Source: Hypomesus transpacificus (taxonomy: Eukaryota > Chordata > Actinopteri > Osmeriformes > Osmeridae). Taken from it: DNA of 64,000 nt. The notes under the pieces are model-generated. The model saw only the letters and a program-made list of their open reading frames with translations. It had not been told where the DNA came from and made no database searches. The DNA is taken from assembly GCF_021917145.1 (NCBI RefSeq), contig NC_061061.1, positions 736,070-800,069 of the forward strand, read 5' to 3'. This document shows, piece by piece, positions 11,720 to 22,515 of this stretch. Every line of letters begins with the position of its first letter. Positions within the stretch are counted from its first letter, which is position 1. A program made the translations under genes and the position numbers.

Positions 11720-14700
11720 TCCACACACATCTCTACCTCATAGCAGTGAAAGTGAGTGTGTGTGTGAGAGAGAGTGTAAATTTGACGAGTGTTGTCTGTG
11801 TCTTCAGGGACGAGGTTCGTGAGGAGATCTTCAAGAAGGGTCAGTCCAAGAGGATCTGGGGGGAGCTGTACAAGGTAAAGGATCTCTCCACCCCTCGCTG
11901 AGTCAGCATTGTTCACCAGTAGAGGAGCAGCTCCTTCACACTAAAATGTGTTCAGTTAGCAGGCGCGCTTATCCAAAGCCACCAACAAATAGTGCATGGA
12001 GAACGTACAGCAGATCAAGTAACGTGCAGAGTTCTAACAGTGTTTTGTAGGTCAGAGGTCAGAGCCAAGGAACAGTCTGTATGGCACAGTACTAAATAAC
12101 ACGGCACTGTACAACCACATCTTGGCTACCAGGCACGGTGCAGCCAGAACACGTCCTCAACATGGATGTTTCTTCATCCTCACCGGCTGGAGTTTGTGTG
12201 ATGCAGGATGCTTCTTCCAGACCCATAACCAGGGTCTGTTAGTGCCTCCAACAGGGACATTTGAACTTTTGGAGTGAGGCAGTGGTTCATCGAAATAGTC
12301 GTGTGTGTGTGTTTCAGCCGAGGTGGGCCCCTCAGGTAGTTCACAGCTAGTTGTGGCTTTGCTCCAGGTGAGGTGGGCCCCTCAGGTAACTCACAGCTAG
12401 TTGTGGCTCTGCTCCAGGTAAGGTGGGCCCCTCAGGTAACTCACAGCTAGTTGTGGCTCTGCTCCAGGTGAGGTGGGCCCCTCAGGTAGCTCACAGCTAG
12501 TTGTGGCTCTGCTCCAGGTGAGGTGGGCCCCTCAGGTAGCTCACAGCTAGTTGTGGCTCTGCTCCAGGTGAGGTGGGCCCCTCAGGTAACTCACAGCTAG
12601 TTGTGGCTCTGCTCCAGGTGAGGTGGGCCCCTCAGGTAACTCACAGCTAGTTGTGGCTCTGCTCCAGGTAAGGTGGGCCCCTCAGGTAACTCACAGCTAG
12701 TTGTGGCTCTGCTCCAGGTAAGGTGGGCCCCTCAGGTAACTCACAGCTAGTTGTGGCTCTGCCCCAGACCTGGGTTCATGTTTCCTTCTTCCCTCTGCAG
12801 GTGATCGACTCCTCTGACGTGGTCATCCAGGTGCTGGACGCTCGCGACCCTCTAGGGACCCGTTCCCAGAGCATCGAGACCTACATCAAGAAGGAGAAGC
12901 ATTGGAAGCATCTGATCTTCGTGCTCAACAAATGTGACCTCATCCCGGCCTGGGTCACAGTAAGAAACCTTACCCTTTAACCCCTGACCTTTGACACGAG
13001 CTGGTCAGCAACTTGGACACATCCACACTTTACTGTGACACCTGATGCAGTGTGATGTATTCATTTAGCAGACGCTAAATAGTAAAGCGACGCACCCGGG
13101 AGATTTGAACCTGGAACCTCTCGATCTGTAGTTAAACGATCTACCGTTCAATAATTAAACATTTGGACTGAAGATCAAGAGGTTGCAGGTTTGAATCCCC
13201 CCATATATTGCTTTGGGTGAAAGCATCTGCTAAAGAAACTGATGATGAGGATGGATGAATGAATGAATACTTCAGTAAGGTTGTGTAGTGTTTCAGCCGT
13301 ACTGTGTGTGTCTCAGCTGTACTGTGTGTGTTTCAGCTGTACTGTGTGTGTTTCAGCTGTACTGTGTGTGTTTCAGCTGTACTGTGTGTGTCTCAGCTGT
13401 ACTGTGTGTGTCTCAGCTGTACTGTGTGTGTCTCAGCTGTACTGTGTGTGTTTCAGCTGTACTGTGTGTGTTTCAGCTGTACTGTGTGTGTTTCAGCTGT
13501 ACTGTGTGTGTTTCAGCTGTACTGTGTGTGTCTCAGCTGTACTGTGTGTGTCTCAGCTGTACTGTGTGTGTGATTGCAGAAGCGCTGGGTAGCTGTGCTG
13601 TCCCAGGAGTATCCCACTCTGGCGTTCCATGCCAGCCTCACCAACTCCTTCGGCAAGGGCTCCCTGATCCAGCTGCTCCGGCAGTTTGGAAAGGTAGGCC
13701 CCGCCCCCTTAACCTATCTACCTGTTGAACCGTTTACCCTGCTGTCAGGGAAAGTGCAGTGGCAGCGTTCATGTGGCACCCTGCTGCCAGCATCCTGGCT
13801 TGGCAGAGGGGGGCCGCGTGTCTGAGGAGCATTTCTAGGGGTCGTAAACCAGGGCTTTGGAAGTTCCAAAGAGGATAGCTCTTGGTAACATAAATCTAGT
13901 TCATGGTACTCTGAAAACATCTCGTTGTGGGTCTGTGTGAGCCTTTAAATTCAACTATTCAAAGTGCTTGCTGGAGGGTTAAGCGTTCCAGCTGTTCTAC
14001 ACTCTGCCCTCGTAAAATGACTTGGATTGGCCACTGCTCACAGAAAGGCCTAGAAGAGATAACCAGATTAGATGTCTGTCAGACTCAAGATCCATTGGAA
14101 CAAACAGGATGGATAAGAACATATTCATAATTCCAGTTATGAGTGCCTCCATGTGTACTTTGATGCTGTTGCTCCCCAGAGGAAACACAGGTTTTTATTT
14201 TTAGATGTCATCCGTTTATGTATTTTGGAGGAGATGCTAAGGTCCTGAGTAATGTTTAGTTCACCTTGTGCTAGTAACAATATTGGAGTTCTGGTTTCCC
14301 CTGCGGTAAACAGCCTCAGTGTTGTTCAGGAGGCAGTGGTGCCAAAAAAAGAATCTCACAGGACGACGCTATTGGCTCTCTGAGAAAGTTCCTAGCTCTT
14401 AGACTTTTAGCTCTGAAATAGCAGCTAAAAGTCGCTAGATTACATTCTGACGTCATGTATTGCGTAGATACTTCTCATTTGTATATGTGTAACAGCCTAC
14501 TTCTATAAACATTGAGAGTGCTACAACACTTAAGAAAGGCAAATGTTACATAACTCACAAATCAGGCAATTATTTTACTGCTGCTTAACAACAAATACGA
14601 TATCAAAGTACCAAATAAGTCAGATTTGTTTCAAGAATATTTTTTTTCGCTTAAAAAGGTGAAAAGTGGCTAAATGTAGCGACACTGAGGAAGCAGGTGT

Positions 14701-16886
14701 CTGATAGCGTTACTTTCTTCAGTAACAGTTGGTATCTTGTTGTCAATTTTTCATATTTTATAATTATACATTTTAGTACAGTACTTATTTTATCTTTTTC
14801 TGTATTTCTACTTACTCTGTTTATTGTTATGCACCAACCTACCAAAGCAAATTCCTTGTGTGTGTAACCTTACTTGGTAATAACCTGTTGTGGTTGTGGT
14901 TCAGCTGCACACAGACAAGAAGCAGATCAGTGTGGGTTTCATCGGGTATCCCAACGTGGGGAAGAGCTCCGTCATCAACACGTTGCGCTCCAAGAAGGTC
15001 TGCAACGTGGCCCCGCTCGCTGGGGAAACCAAGGTAACCACCCACACCGCCCCTCCCAGCAGGGGGCCCCAGTGGCCTCCAGGGGGCCTTAGTTGCTTGC
15101 AGGGGGCCCCAGTTTCCTGCAGGGGGCCCCAGTTTCCTGCAGGGGGCCCCAGTTGCCTGCAGGGGGCCCCAGTTTCCTGCAGGGGGCCCCAGTTGCCTGC
15201 AGGGGGCCCCAGTTGCCTGCAGGGGGCCCCAGTTGCCTGCAGGGGGCCCCAGTTACCTGCACAACCACGCTTTTCTTTGTCGCCCGTTCTGCGACATGTG
15301 GTATGGGCGTGTGGCCAGCGTGCGTTAGTCCTTCAGACCCTGGTGGCAGGAGAAGGGCTGCTTGCTGTCTTGCAACCAAACAAGGTTCTGAGGGGAAGAA
15401 GTGTGTGTGTTTATTTGTGCATATGTGTGTACACATGCATACGTGTGTGTGTGTGCATATGCATGTTTGTGTGTGCATGCATATGCGTGTGTGTGCATGT
15501 GTGTGTGTTAATCTGTGTATAGTACAGTGTGAACCTACCTCCTTGTCCTGAGTACAGGAATGTGAGTAACGTCTTCCAGGGGCGAGGAAGGGGGAACGTG
15601 ATTACCGCTCTGACCCTGATTCAAAACAGTCCTCCGTTAGGTTAGCTTCCCTCTGAAACATTCCAGAAGTTCATGTTGGATTCGATTTCACTTCCCTGGT
15701 TCATAATTTCTGGCTTATCTCACCAAATCACAAGATACGCTTAGTTTGACTGATTTCATGTGTGAAACGCGTACAGAAAAAGCTCAACGAATGCTCTAAC
15801 TTCAAAACAATAAGAAATCATGTTGAAGCTTGATGACTAAAGACATCAGCATGCCTTAGAAATAGGGTTTGTGTTCGTTGTTAGGTTTAAAAGCTGTTTC
15901 AAGCTGGTCACTTCAGTAAAATGTCGCTCAAGAAAAAATTAACTATTAAACAGTTGCACTATAATAATGTATTAATTTAGCTTTTATCCAGAGAAAAATA
16001 CAGGGCAAGATATGACCCTGCAACCTTGATCTGCCATCAAATGCTACTTCTGAGCTTTATCCAGAACCATGTTAAAGGTCAAGAATCAGTGATTAGAAAT
16101 GGACAGCTGTTCTCCACTGTCTGACCTGTGTGTCTGACCTGGCTGTCTGTCTGACCTGTCTGTCTGTCTGACCTGGCTGTCTGTCTGACCTGGCGGTCTG
16201 ACCTGTGTGTCTGACCTGGCTGTCTGTCTGACCTGGCTGTCTGTCTGACCTGGCTGTGTGTCTGACCTGGCTGTCTGTCTGACCTGGCTGTCTGTCTGAC
16301 CTGGCTGTCTGTCTGACCTGGCTGTCTGTCTGACCTGTGTGTCTGACCTGGCTGTCTATCTGACCTGGCTGTCTGTCTGACCTGGCTGTCTGTCTGACCT
16401 GTCTGTCTCCTCAGGTGTGGCAGTACATCACGCTGATGCGCCGTATCTTCCTGATCGACTGCCCTGGTGTGGTGTACCCCTCCGAGGACAGCGAGAGTGA
16501 CATCGTGCTGAAGGGAGTGGTGAGTCCACCCCTCTACAGCACAGCTCCTGCTTCCTGTTCATCTGCTCTGCCCACATGAATCCTCTTGTGTATATATATA
16601 TAGACCAGACATGAATGCCCTTGTGTGTCTCTGAAGGTCCAAGTGGAGAAGATCAAGAACCCGGAGGAGCACATAGCAGCAGTGCTGGAGCGGGCCAAGC
16701 CAGAGTACATCCAGAAGACCTACCGCATCCCTTCCTGGACGTCTGCTGAGGACTTCCTGGAGAAGATGGCCTTCCGAACGGGGAAACTGCTCAAGGTCAG
16801 GTCCTTCCCTCCCTCCCTCCCTCCCTCCCTCCCTCCCTCCCTCCCTCCCTCCCTCCCTCCCTCCCTCCCTCCCTCCCTCCCTCCCT

Positions 16887-16959
<73 letters not shown>

Positions 16960-19417
16960 ACCCTTCCTCCTCCACCCCTCCCACCTGCAACCTCTTGATC
17001 AGTTAGATGTTGTAAGCGGTGTATGTGGTGTGTGTTCCAGGGAGGGGAGCCAGACCTGCCCACCGTGTCTAAGATGGTGCTGAATGACTGGCAGAGGGGA
17101 CGCATCCCTTTCTTCGTGAAGCCTCCTGGACCAGAGGGTGAACCTCAGGTAGGACCTACTGGGACAGGACCCCTGAACACACACACACACAGGACCCCTG
17201 AACACACACACACACACACACACAGGACCCCTGAACACACACACAGGACCCCTGAACACACACACAGGACCCCTGAACACACACAGGTCCCCTGAACACA
17301 CACACACACACACAGGACCCCTGAACACACACACACAGGACCCCTGAACACACACACACGCAGGACCCCTGAACACACACTAAGACAAAGAAACACACAC
17401 ACAGGTCCCCTGAACACACACACACACACAGGACCCCTGAACACACACACACAGGACCCCTGAACACACACACACGCAGGACCCCTGAACACACACTAAG
17501 ACAAAGAAACACACACACAGGTCCCCTGAACACACACACACACACACACACAGGACCCCTGAACACACACACACAGGTCCCCTGAACACACACACACACA
17601 CAGGACCCCTGAACACACACACACGCAGGACCCCTGAACACACACTAAGACAAAGAAACACACACACATACTGAAACAGAAACACCCATACTGCTGAAAC
17701 ACACACACTCTCTCTAGTATCTACTGAGTCCTGACTCCGTCTTGCTGTTTCGGTTCCAGGTGAAGGAGCTGCCTCTGAAGGCGACCTCGAGCGCGGAGGA
17801 GGTGAAGGAGGAGGAGGAGGTGAAGGAGGAGGAGGTGAAGGAGGAGGAGATGCAGGAGATGGAGCAGGTTGGTGCGGTGGCCACGTCCTCAGCGCAGCAG
17901 GTCCAGCAGCAGCGTCAGAGACGCAAGCAGGAGCAGCTCCACAAGATCCTGTCCTCCGTGCGGCAGAACTTTGGCAAAATCCACGTGGTGCCCGAGTTCA
18001 ACGAGGAAGACCTGGTTCCCGTGGAGACGGACAACCTCGACCTGGCTGACTTCTCAGGCTCCGAGGAGGAGGAGGAGGAGAGGGAGGAAGAGGAGAGGGA
18101 GGAAGAGGAGGGGAACGTGGAGGATGCAGGGCTGGTGCCTGGAGAAGGGGATGCAGAAACGTCCACCAGTGTCCCCGGCCAGCAGCCTGCCAAGGCAGAC
18201 AAGAGTTCACGGCAGGTGATCCGAGAGCTGGACGACAAGATCGCCAAGTACAAGCAGTTCCTGGATCGGGCCAAGACCAAGCGCTTCTCAGGCATCAGGT
18301 CCGCTCTTCTTCTAGTCTGCTGTTTCGGGTCCTCGTTCACTCACTAATAAGCCCAGATCATTCACACCCCCTCTCAGGGGCTTAGTCAGAAAGAGCGAGA
18401 AAGGAATAGAGACAGATAATTGGTTCAACTGAGGCTAAACAGATCTGGTGTCTCCAGCTGTTCACACTTAGGATGCAGTCATTTCATTTAGCAGACTCTG
18501 TGACATAGGGGTATTAAACCTTCGCCCTGTTGATCAGCAGTCAAACACTAGAACCACTGAGCCATACCCGATCTGTGATCAGCCGGCATTTCCATCGCCG
18601 TTGACGTCAGCTTCTGCCCTGGCTAACTTGGCCAAATGAGCCGTTTGTGTTGGCCAGGTAGTTTCCGTGCTTGTGACAGGTGTGCTGCCGTGTTTTGTTT
18701 CCCTCTGGGCAGGGTGTCCAAGGAGTTCTCTGACTCAGTGCTCACTGACATGAAAGCAAAGCAGGAGGCCACGGCTCAAGCCCAGCTGAAAGGTAACCCA
18801 TCTCCGTGTCTCGTCAGCTCTCACTGGCCTGTAATGTGTGGACATGCGCTAGCTTGAGCTTGGAAGTCTCCCGACACAGGGCAGCTTCCTGCCGGGCCCT
18901 CTTGAAAGCATTTCTTACAAGATGGGATTACACTGTACTGCAGACAAGTCTTTAAAAGCTCACTATCAAGTTGTCACCCAGCCCTAACATTCAGCACGTC
19001 TTGTGTTCCTCAAGCTGCGATCCAGAGGAGCAAGAAGAGGAAAGCGGAGGAGGAGGAGGAGCAGAAACGGCCCTCTCAGCCCACCAAGCTAACGTCCAAG
19101 CAGGTACAGTCCCCCCCCCTCCCCGCCACCCCCCCTCCAGGTTTCAGATGACAGATGATGCTCCCGTCTGTCTGTCACACAGCTGGCAGGAAGGACATGT
19201 TCTGAGATTCCTCAGCCCCAGATCTGAACCATTTGTCTTCTCCCCCCTTCCTCCCTCCCTCCCCCCCTCACAGAGGAGAGCGATGGAGCGTGCGAAGAAG
19301 GCAAAGAAGGTGGGGGCGCGATATTACGAAACGCACAACGTCAAGAACAAGAACAAGAACAGAAAGCTGCCGGCGGCGGCCACAGAGGGCAAGAAGGCCA
19401 AGAGATCAAAGCGCTAG
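6788..19417 (+). CDS. gnl2: Nucleolar GTP-binding protein 2 (GNL2/NOG2), 16 coding exons
   Basis: Coding exons: 6788-6851, 7937-8021, 8363-8457, 8867-9006, 11451-11635, 11808-11874, 12801-12959, 13580-13693, 14905-15033, 16415-16519, 16637-16795, 17041-17148, 17760-18298, 18713-18792, 19015-19103, 19274-19417. All junctions are GT-AG and phases agree, giving 753 residues (human about 731). The protein is the YlqF/YawG-type circularly permuted GTPase of late nuclear 60S assembly. Motifs occur in permuted order: G4 NKCD near 255-258, G1 GYPNVGKSS near 317-325, G3 DCPG near 361-364. The N-terminus ([15 protein letters not shown]) and the basic tail with [14 protein letters not shown] are family hallmarks. 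Exon 13 encodes an acidic Glu-rich segment less conserved than the core. The start is the first ATG after the promoter and matches the family start. Introns 3, 4, 6, 7, 9, 10, 11 and 12 contain minisatellites or microsatellites. Identity is very secure; exact ends are hand-called. Confidence 0.95.
7570..7645 (-). mobile_element. tRNA-like SINE fragment in gnl2 intron 1
   Basis: Read on the minus strand it has an A-box-like 'GGTATAGCTCAGATGGGACA' and a '...GATCAAGAGG' middle as in the other tRNA-derived SINEs here. The B box and tail are missing or decayed. Confidence 0.4.
8552..8792. repeat. GTTAGGTGGTTGTGTGGCGA-type minisatellite, gnl2 intron 3
   Basis: About eleven 18-22 bp units of GTTAGGTGGTTGTGTGGCGA and variants end some 75 bp before the exon 4 acceptor. 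Confidence 0.85.
9736..9838. repeat. 34-bp tandem repeat, 3 copies, gnl2 intron 4
   Basis: Three copies of a unit beginning GCTGATTGGCCTTCCTAGC and ending ATTTGAGGTT. Confidence 0.85.
9960..11395. repeat. 17-bp minisatellite, about 84 copies, gnl2 intron 4
   Basis: The unit is CTGCTAGCTCCACCAGC with frequent variants (CAACCTG, CTTGCTAG, TGTTAG, CTCCGCC, CTCAACC). It fills 1.4 kb and ends about 55 bp before the exon 5 acceptor. Nearly every unit carries the palindrome GCTAGC. Blocks of about 350-400 bp recur with the same variant order (compare 10440-10800 with 10800-11230), indicating segmental amplification. Confidence 0.95.
11664..11717. repeat. (CA)n microsatellite, gnl2 intron 5
   Basis: About 26 CA dinucleotides begin shortly after the exon 5 donor. 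Confidence 0.95.
12320..12766. repeat. 50-bp minisatellite, about 9 copies, gnl2 intron 6
   Basis: Units start AGGTGGGCCCCTCAGGTAAC and continue through CACAGCTAGTTGTGGCT to CTGCTCCAGGT. Each unit contains two donor-like sequences (CAGGTGAGG or CAGGTAAGG, and CAGGTAACT) and an acceptor-like TCACAG. The array stops about 35 bp before exon 7. Confidence 0.95.
13055..13235. mobile_element. Two tRNA-derived SINE remnants in opposite orientation, gnl2 intron 7
   Basis: 13055-13160 reads on the minus strand (TTTAGCAGACGCTAAAT tail, 'GGTTCAAATCTCC'-like B box). 13165-13235 reads on the plus strand (GATCAAGAGGTTGCAGGTTT then GAAAGCATCTGCTAAA). Neither could fold as a functional tRNA. Confidence 0.5.
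13294..13572. repeat. 20-bp minisatellite, about 14 copies, gnl2 intron 7
   Basis: The unit is TGTGTGTTTCAGCTGTACTG with T/C variation (TTTCAG or TCTCAG). Every unit contains a pyrimidine-rich acceptor-like CAG. The array runs to within 8 bp of the true exon 8 acceptor at 13579/13580. Confidence 0.95.
15062..15256. repeat. 20-bp minisatellite, about 10 copies, gnl2 intron 9
   Basis: The unit is AGTTGCCTGCAGGGGGCCCC with TTTCC/TTGCC variation. It begins some 30 bp after the exon 9 donor and is followed by a TG/CATGTG-rich stretch (about 15395-15520). Confidence 0.95.
16100..16412. repeat. CTGTCTGTCTGACCTGG minisatellite, gnl2 intron 9
   Basis: About eighteen 14-18 bp units of CTGTCTGTCTGACCTGG run into the exon 10 acceptor (CTGTCTCCTCAG, ending 16414), so the array supplies the polypyrimidine tract of that 3' splice site. 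Confidence 0.9.
16803..16957. repeat. (CCCT)n then (CT)n, gnl2 intron 11
   Basis: About 90 bp of CCCT units is followed by about 66 bp of CT dinucleotides, starting 7 bp after the exon 11 donor. Confidence 0.95.
17163..17715. repeat. CA-rich compound minisatellite, gnl2 intron 12
   Basis: Units ACACACAGGACCCCTGAAC with variable CA length alternate with ACACAGGTCCCCTGAAC. A longer module ending TAAGACAAAGAAACACAC recurs three times. All adjacent Cys/Val-rich minus-strand frames are artefacts. Confidence 0.9.
18476..18575 (-). mobile_element. Degenerate tRNA-derived SINE, gnl2 intron 13
   Basis: The minus strand reads as an A-box-like 'GGGTATGGCTCAGTGGTTCT', a 'TGATCAACAGGGCGAAGG' middle and a 'GTCTGCTAAATGAAATGA' tail, as in the other SINE copies. 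Confidence 0.5.
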
Positions 19418-19722
19418 CCCGGAGCCCCGTCCCACTCGGACAGTTGTAATCCATCCTGATTTCTAACGGCCCCACCAAGTCCAAGGTCTTGTCTTTTCGA
19501 CAAAGTAATGGGGTGCTGACAGACAGGGACGTGAAGTCAGATTGAGGAATTTCTCATCTGACCTGCGTGTTCTTCCTGGTAGTGATGGAGATCACCTCTC
19601 TGTTCTCTCCCTCTCCTTCAGCTGCTACGGGGGTTGAGTTTGCTACCCAAAGGCTCCACTTCTTTTCATTTGCCGAGTGCACATGTAATGCATCTTGAAA
19701 TTCAAGAGTCAGAAAATGTGTA

Positions 19723-19781
19723 TTTATTTCCACTGTACATGTTGTGCCTTTTATAAGATGGCTCAATAAAATGGACTTTAA
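19723..19781. terminator. Overlapping poly(A) signals of convergent gnl2 and dnali1
   Basis: gnl2 (+) has AATAAA at 19765-19770, about 350 bp after its stop. On the minus strand dnali1 has ATTAAA at 19776-19781 and AATAAA at 19723-19728. Cleavage downstream of these would make the two 3' UTRs overlap by tens of bases. Which minus-strand hexamer is used cannot be told from sequence. Confidence 0.6.
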
Positions 19782-19902
19782 TAACATCAATGCATTCTGG
19801 GTTATTTGTTCCTAGTTGTGCTCTTTGGGGAAGAGAATGTAATGGAGACGAGACTGTAATGACATAATGCTGTATTAAAACACAGGTCCTGGGATGATGA
19901 TG

Positions 19903-22515
19903 TCACTTCTTGGGAGCAATGATCCCCTCCAGCTGAGCCTGTGAACACGGAGGATGAACCAGTTAGCCTTTCAGAGGAACAACAACATGTGAACACGGAG
20001 GATGAACCAGTTAGCCTTTCAGAGGAACAACAACATGTGAACACGGAGGATGAACCAGTTAGCCTTTCAGAGGAACAACAACATGTGAACACGGAGGATG
20101 AACCAGTTAGCCTTTCAGAGGAACAACAACATGTGAACACGGAGGATGAACCAGTTAGCCTTTCAGAGGAACAACATGTGAACACGGAGGATGAACCAGT
20201 TAGCCTTTCAGAGGAACAACAACATCTGAACACTTGGAAAGGAATTCAGTCCCTTTCATTCTCAGACAGCTGTTTTGTGTACACTTGGGGCAGACATTAC
20301 AAGGTTTTATGTGTGTTAAGTTCTTTTTCATTTGTCTGGACGTGCTGGTAGGGGGGAGATCCAAGCTCCTGGGGTTGTGGAGCGTCTGACCTTGAGCTGC
20401 TGGTTGGTGCGTTTCAGGAACTGGATTTCCTCAGTGTGTTTCTTCTCCTCCACCTGTCGCCTCTCCTTCTCTCTCTTCTCGATGGCGTCACACTTGTCCT
20501 TCTGCTCGTTCACCTGCCTCTCCAGGTCCCGCTTCTCATCCTCCAAGTCTGAAATCTACGAGGAGGAGAGAGATGCGTCGAGACAAACTTACCGAGGCTG
20601 CAACGCAAACTGTTAAGAGCTGGAAGATGGCGCCCTCTGGGGGTTATTGACTAGTACTACACCCCTAATTTGATTCGTTTTTGAATACCCTCGTCGGTTT
20701 CCCGGGAACTCACCCTTTTCTCCATGTCAGACTTGCCCTGCTCTGCCTGCAGGGCCTTCCTCATCCCGAAGGCCACGCTGCTCTCGTACAGAGTCTGGTA
20801 GGCAGCGATGGTCATCCTGATCTCATCTCTCACCCTCAGCAGCAGCAGGCCTCTCTCAGCACAGTTTATGGTCACCTGTCTGATCAACTCATCTGAACAC
20901 GGCAAACAATAGGATCTGATTAACAGTTGCAGCCGTTGTCTCAATGATCAGACCATGTTCTTACCCAGGGGCGTAGGTTCGTTTTCAAATTGTGGGTGGA
21001 ACAACTTTTTTCATAACTGAGGATGCGCCTGTTTAATATACTTAACAATTCTGTCTCCCCCTACTTTTTATTTCCAGACCCCCACATATGATGAGTCCTA
21101 CTCCCCTGTCCTTACCAAAGCACTGGGAGTACAGTTCCCTGCGGACGGGACAGATGCCGGTCTCCCTGGCCTGTCTCTGCTGCAGCTTGAGGTCCAGCTG
21201 CTCCTGCAGGTGCACCACGTCCATGCGGGTGCAAGGTGTGCTGGACACCTGCTGCACCCACAGCTGGTTAGTCTCCATCCATTCTCTGTCAGGGAGGAAG
21301 TGGGTTTTAACTTAGTTTTTCACTATTGCTAAAACACTAAACCTCATTCTCTGAATCAAATGTTAAGTGGCCTAAACCCGTTTGTCGAATCAGACACACT
21401 TTTTGCCAAACTCTGAACACATTCTCATTCACCTAACACATTTTGCTCTGTGATGCACTTGTGCTGCAAAATGGTAAACACAGGCACAGACAGTAAACAC
21501 AACTACAACACAGTTGTCATCTGTAAAACACAATGACTCAAAATTGTTCACATTTGGTTCTAATGGTGGTTTGGGACAATGTCAGCTTTCACTGTACGTG
21601 AACAGTTCAACATAAACCAGCAATTTTTACTGTAAATGTTTGCCTTCCACCATACAGCCCTTTTCTCAACCCAATTGAAGAGTTTTTCTCTGTGTGGCGG
21701 TTGAAGGTCTATGACTGAAACCCATATCCTCTAGCAAGGTAAATCTCCTACATGCAATGGAATTGGCCTGTGGTGACATAGGTTTGGAGTGTTTTCAAGG
21801 CTGGATCCAGCACACCAGAGGGCATTCAACACGTTTTTTAGTTGTTCTGTGCACCTGACAAATAAAAGACTTGAACTTGAACTACATGCCCTGGATGCTG
21901 TGCTCTCCATTTTTTGGTGTTGTGTCTAATGATTCCATAGTGTTTATATATTGATTTGCTGTGTTTATGATCTGAAAGCATTGTTTGATTTTGAGGTCAA
22001 ATTTTGAGTTTGAAGATTTGGTTTTGTTTCAGTTTTGAGAAAATGGGTGACTGTTTGAAGAAATGTGTTTTAACAATAAATAACCGTTAAATGCACAGAG
22101 AATGTTACACAGACGGTACCTGGGAGGAAGAATAGCATTGAGTATCTCCTCCGTTTGCTGCTTGTTGCCGTCCGCGGATGGGGTTTTTGGTTTGGGTGGA
22201 GCTGGAACAGGGCCTGTTTGAGGAGGTTGCTGGGGGCTCACTTTCAATGGTCGTGCCTGAATTTTGAATGCGTACATTAGACTTGTGAGAACATTCAAAC
22301 TTTTGTTACCAAGCTATGGTTGAAATAAATATAAAGTAGTTGTTCAGCAAGCTAGCAGTTAGTACAGTTGGCTCTTGCGCAGTCATCACTTGGAAGAATT
22401 CTAAGCAAAAGATAAAAAGGCTACTGTAACCTACCTTTGGATACTTCTTTTCTGTATTTTTGCTCACTAAAACTGGGTTATCATATTTCAGCAGCGAATC
22501 GGCCGGGGGAATCAT
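19903..22515 (-). CDS. dnali1: Axonemal dynein light intermediate polypeptide 1 (p28), 6 coding exons
   Basis: Minus-strand exons in transcript order: 22435-22515, 22120-22256, 21116-21285, 20714-20892, 20391-20555, 19903-19938. All junctions are GT-AG and phases agree, giving 255 residues, near the vertebrate length. The product is the light intermediate chain of single-headed inner-arm dyneins of motile cilia and sperm flagella, orthologous to Chlamydomonas p28. Visible hallmarks: start MIPPADSLLKYDNPVLVS, Pro-rich linker, EEILNAILPPREW, RMDVVHLQEQLDLKLQQRQA, GICPVRRELYSQCFDELIRQ, and a C-terminal coiled coil rich in Glu/Lys/Arg (about 170-245). The last coding exon has only 36 nt (AQLEGIIAPKK and stop); its acceptor lies at the edge of a 48-bp tandem array. 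Intron 2 holds a Tc1-like element. The gene is divergent from snip1 and convergent with gnl2, as in human. Confidence 0.95.
19939..20228. repeat. 48-bp minisatellite, 6 copies, last intron of dnali1
   Basis: Units run from GTGAACACGGAGGATGAACC to AGAGGAACAACAACAT; one copy lacks 3 bp. On the plus strand all copies share one open frame encoding an acidic 16-residue repeat (NTEDEPVSLSEEQQHV), but that strand is the antisense of dnali1 and no plus-strand gene is supported. The dnali1 exon 6 acceptor (minus strand GTTCACAG) is the first copy's edge, where CTG replaces the CATG of inner copies. Confidence 0.9.
21319..22081 (+). mobile_element. Decayed Tc1/mariner-type transposon inside dnali1 intron 2
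   Basis: The ends are inverted: TTGCTAAAACAC at 21326-21337 and GTGTTTTAACAA at 22065-22076. The interior encodes, around 21643-21711, LPPYSPFLNPIEEFF, the block around the third catalytic acidic residue of DDE transposases of this superfamily. A recognisable C-terminal stretch follows to about 21830 with frame breaks. A second copy of one end is at 1-153. Most of the transposase is missing, so it should be non-autonomous. Confidence 0.8.

Noticed and set aside
13263..13728. Cys-rich plus frames ([11 protein letters not shown])
   Set aside because: Translation of the 20-bp array in gnl2 intron 7.
17145..17708. Cys/Val-rich minus frames ([10 protein letters not shown])
   Set aside because: Translation of the CA-rich compound repeat in gnl2 intron 12.
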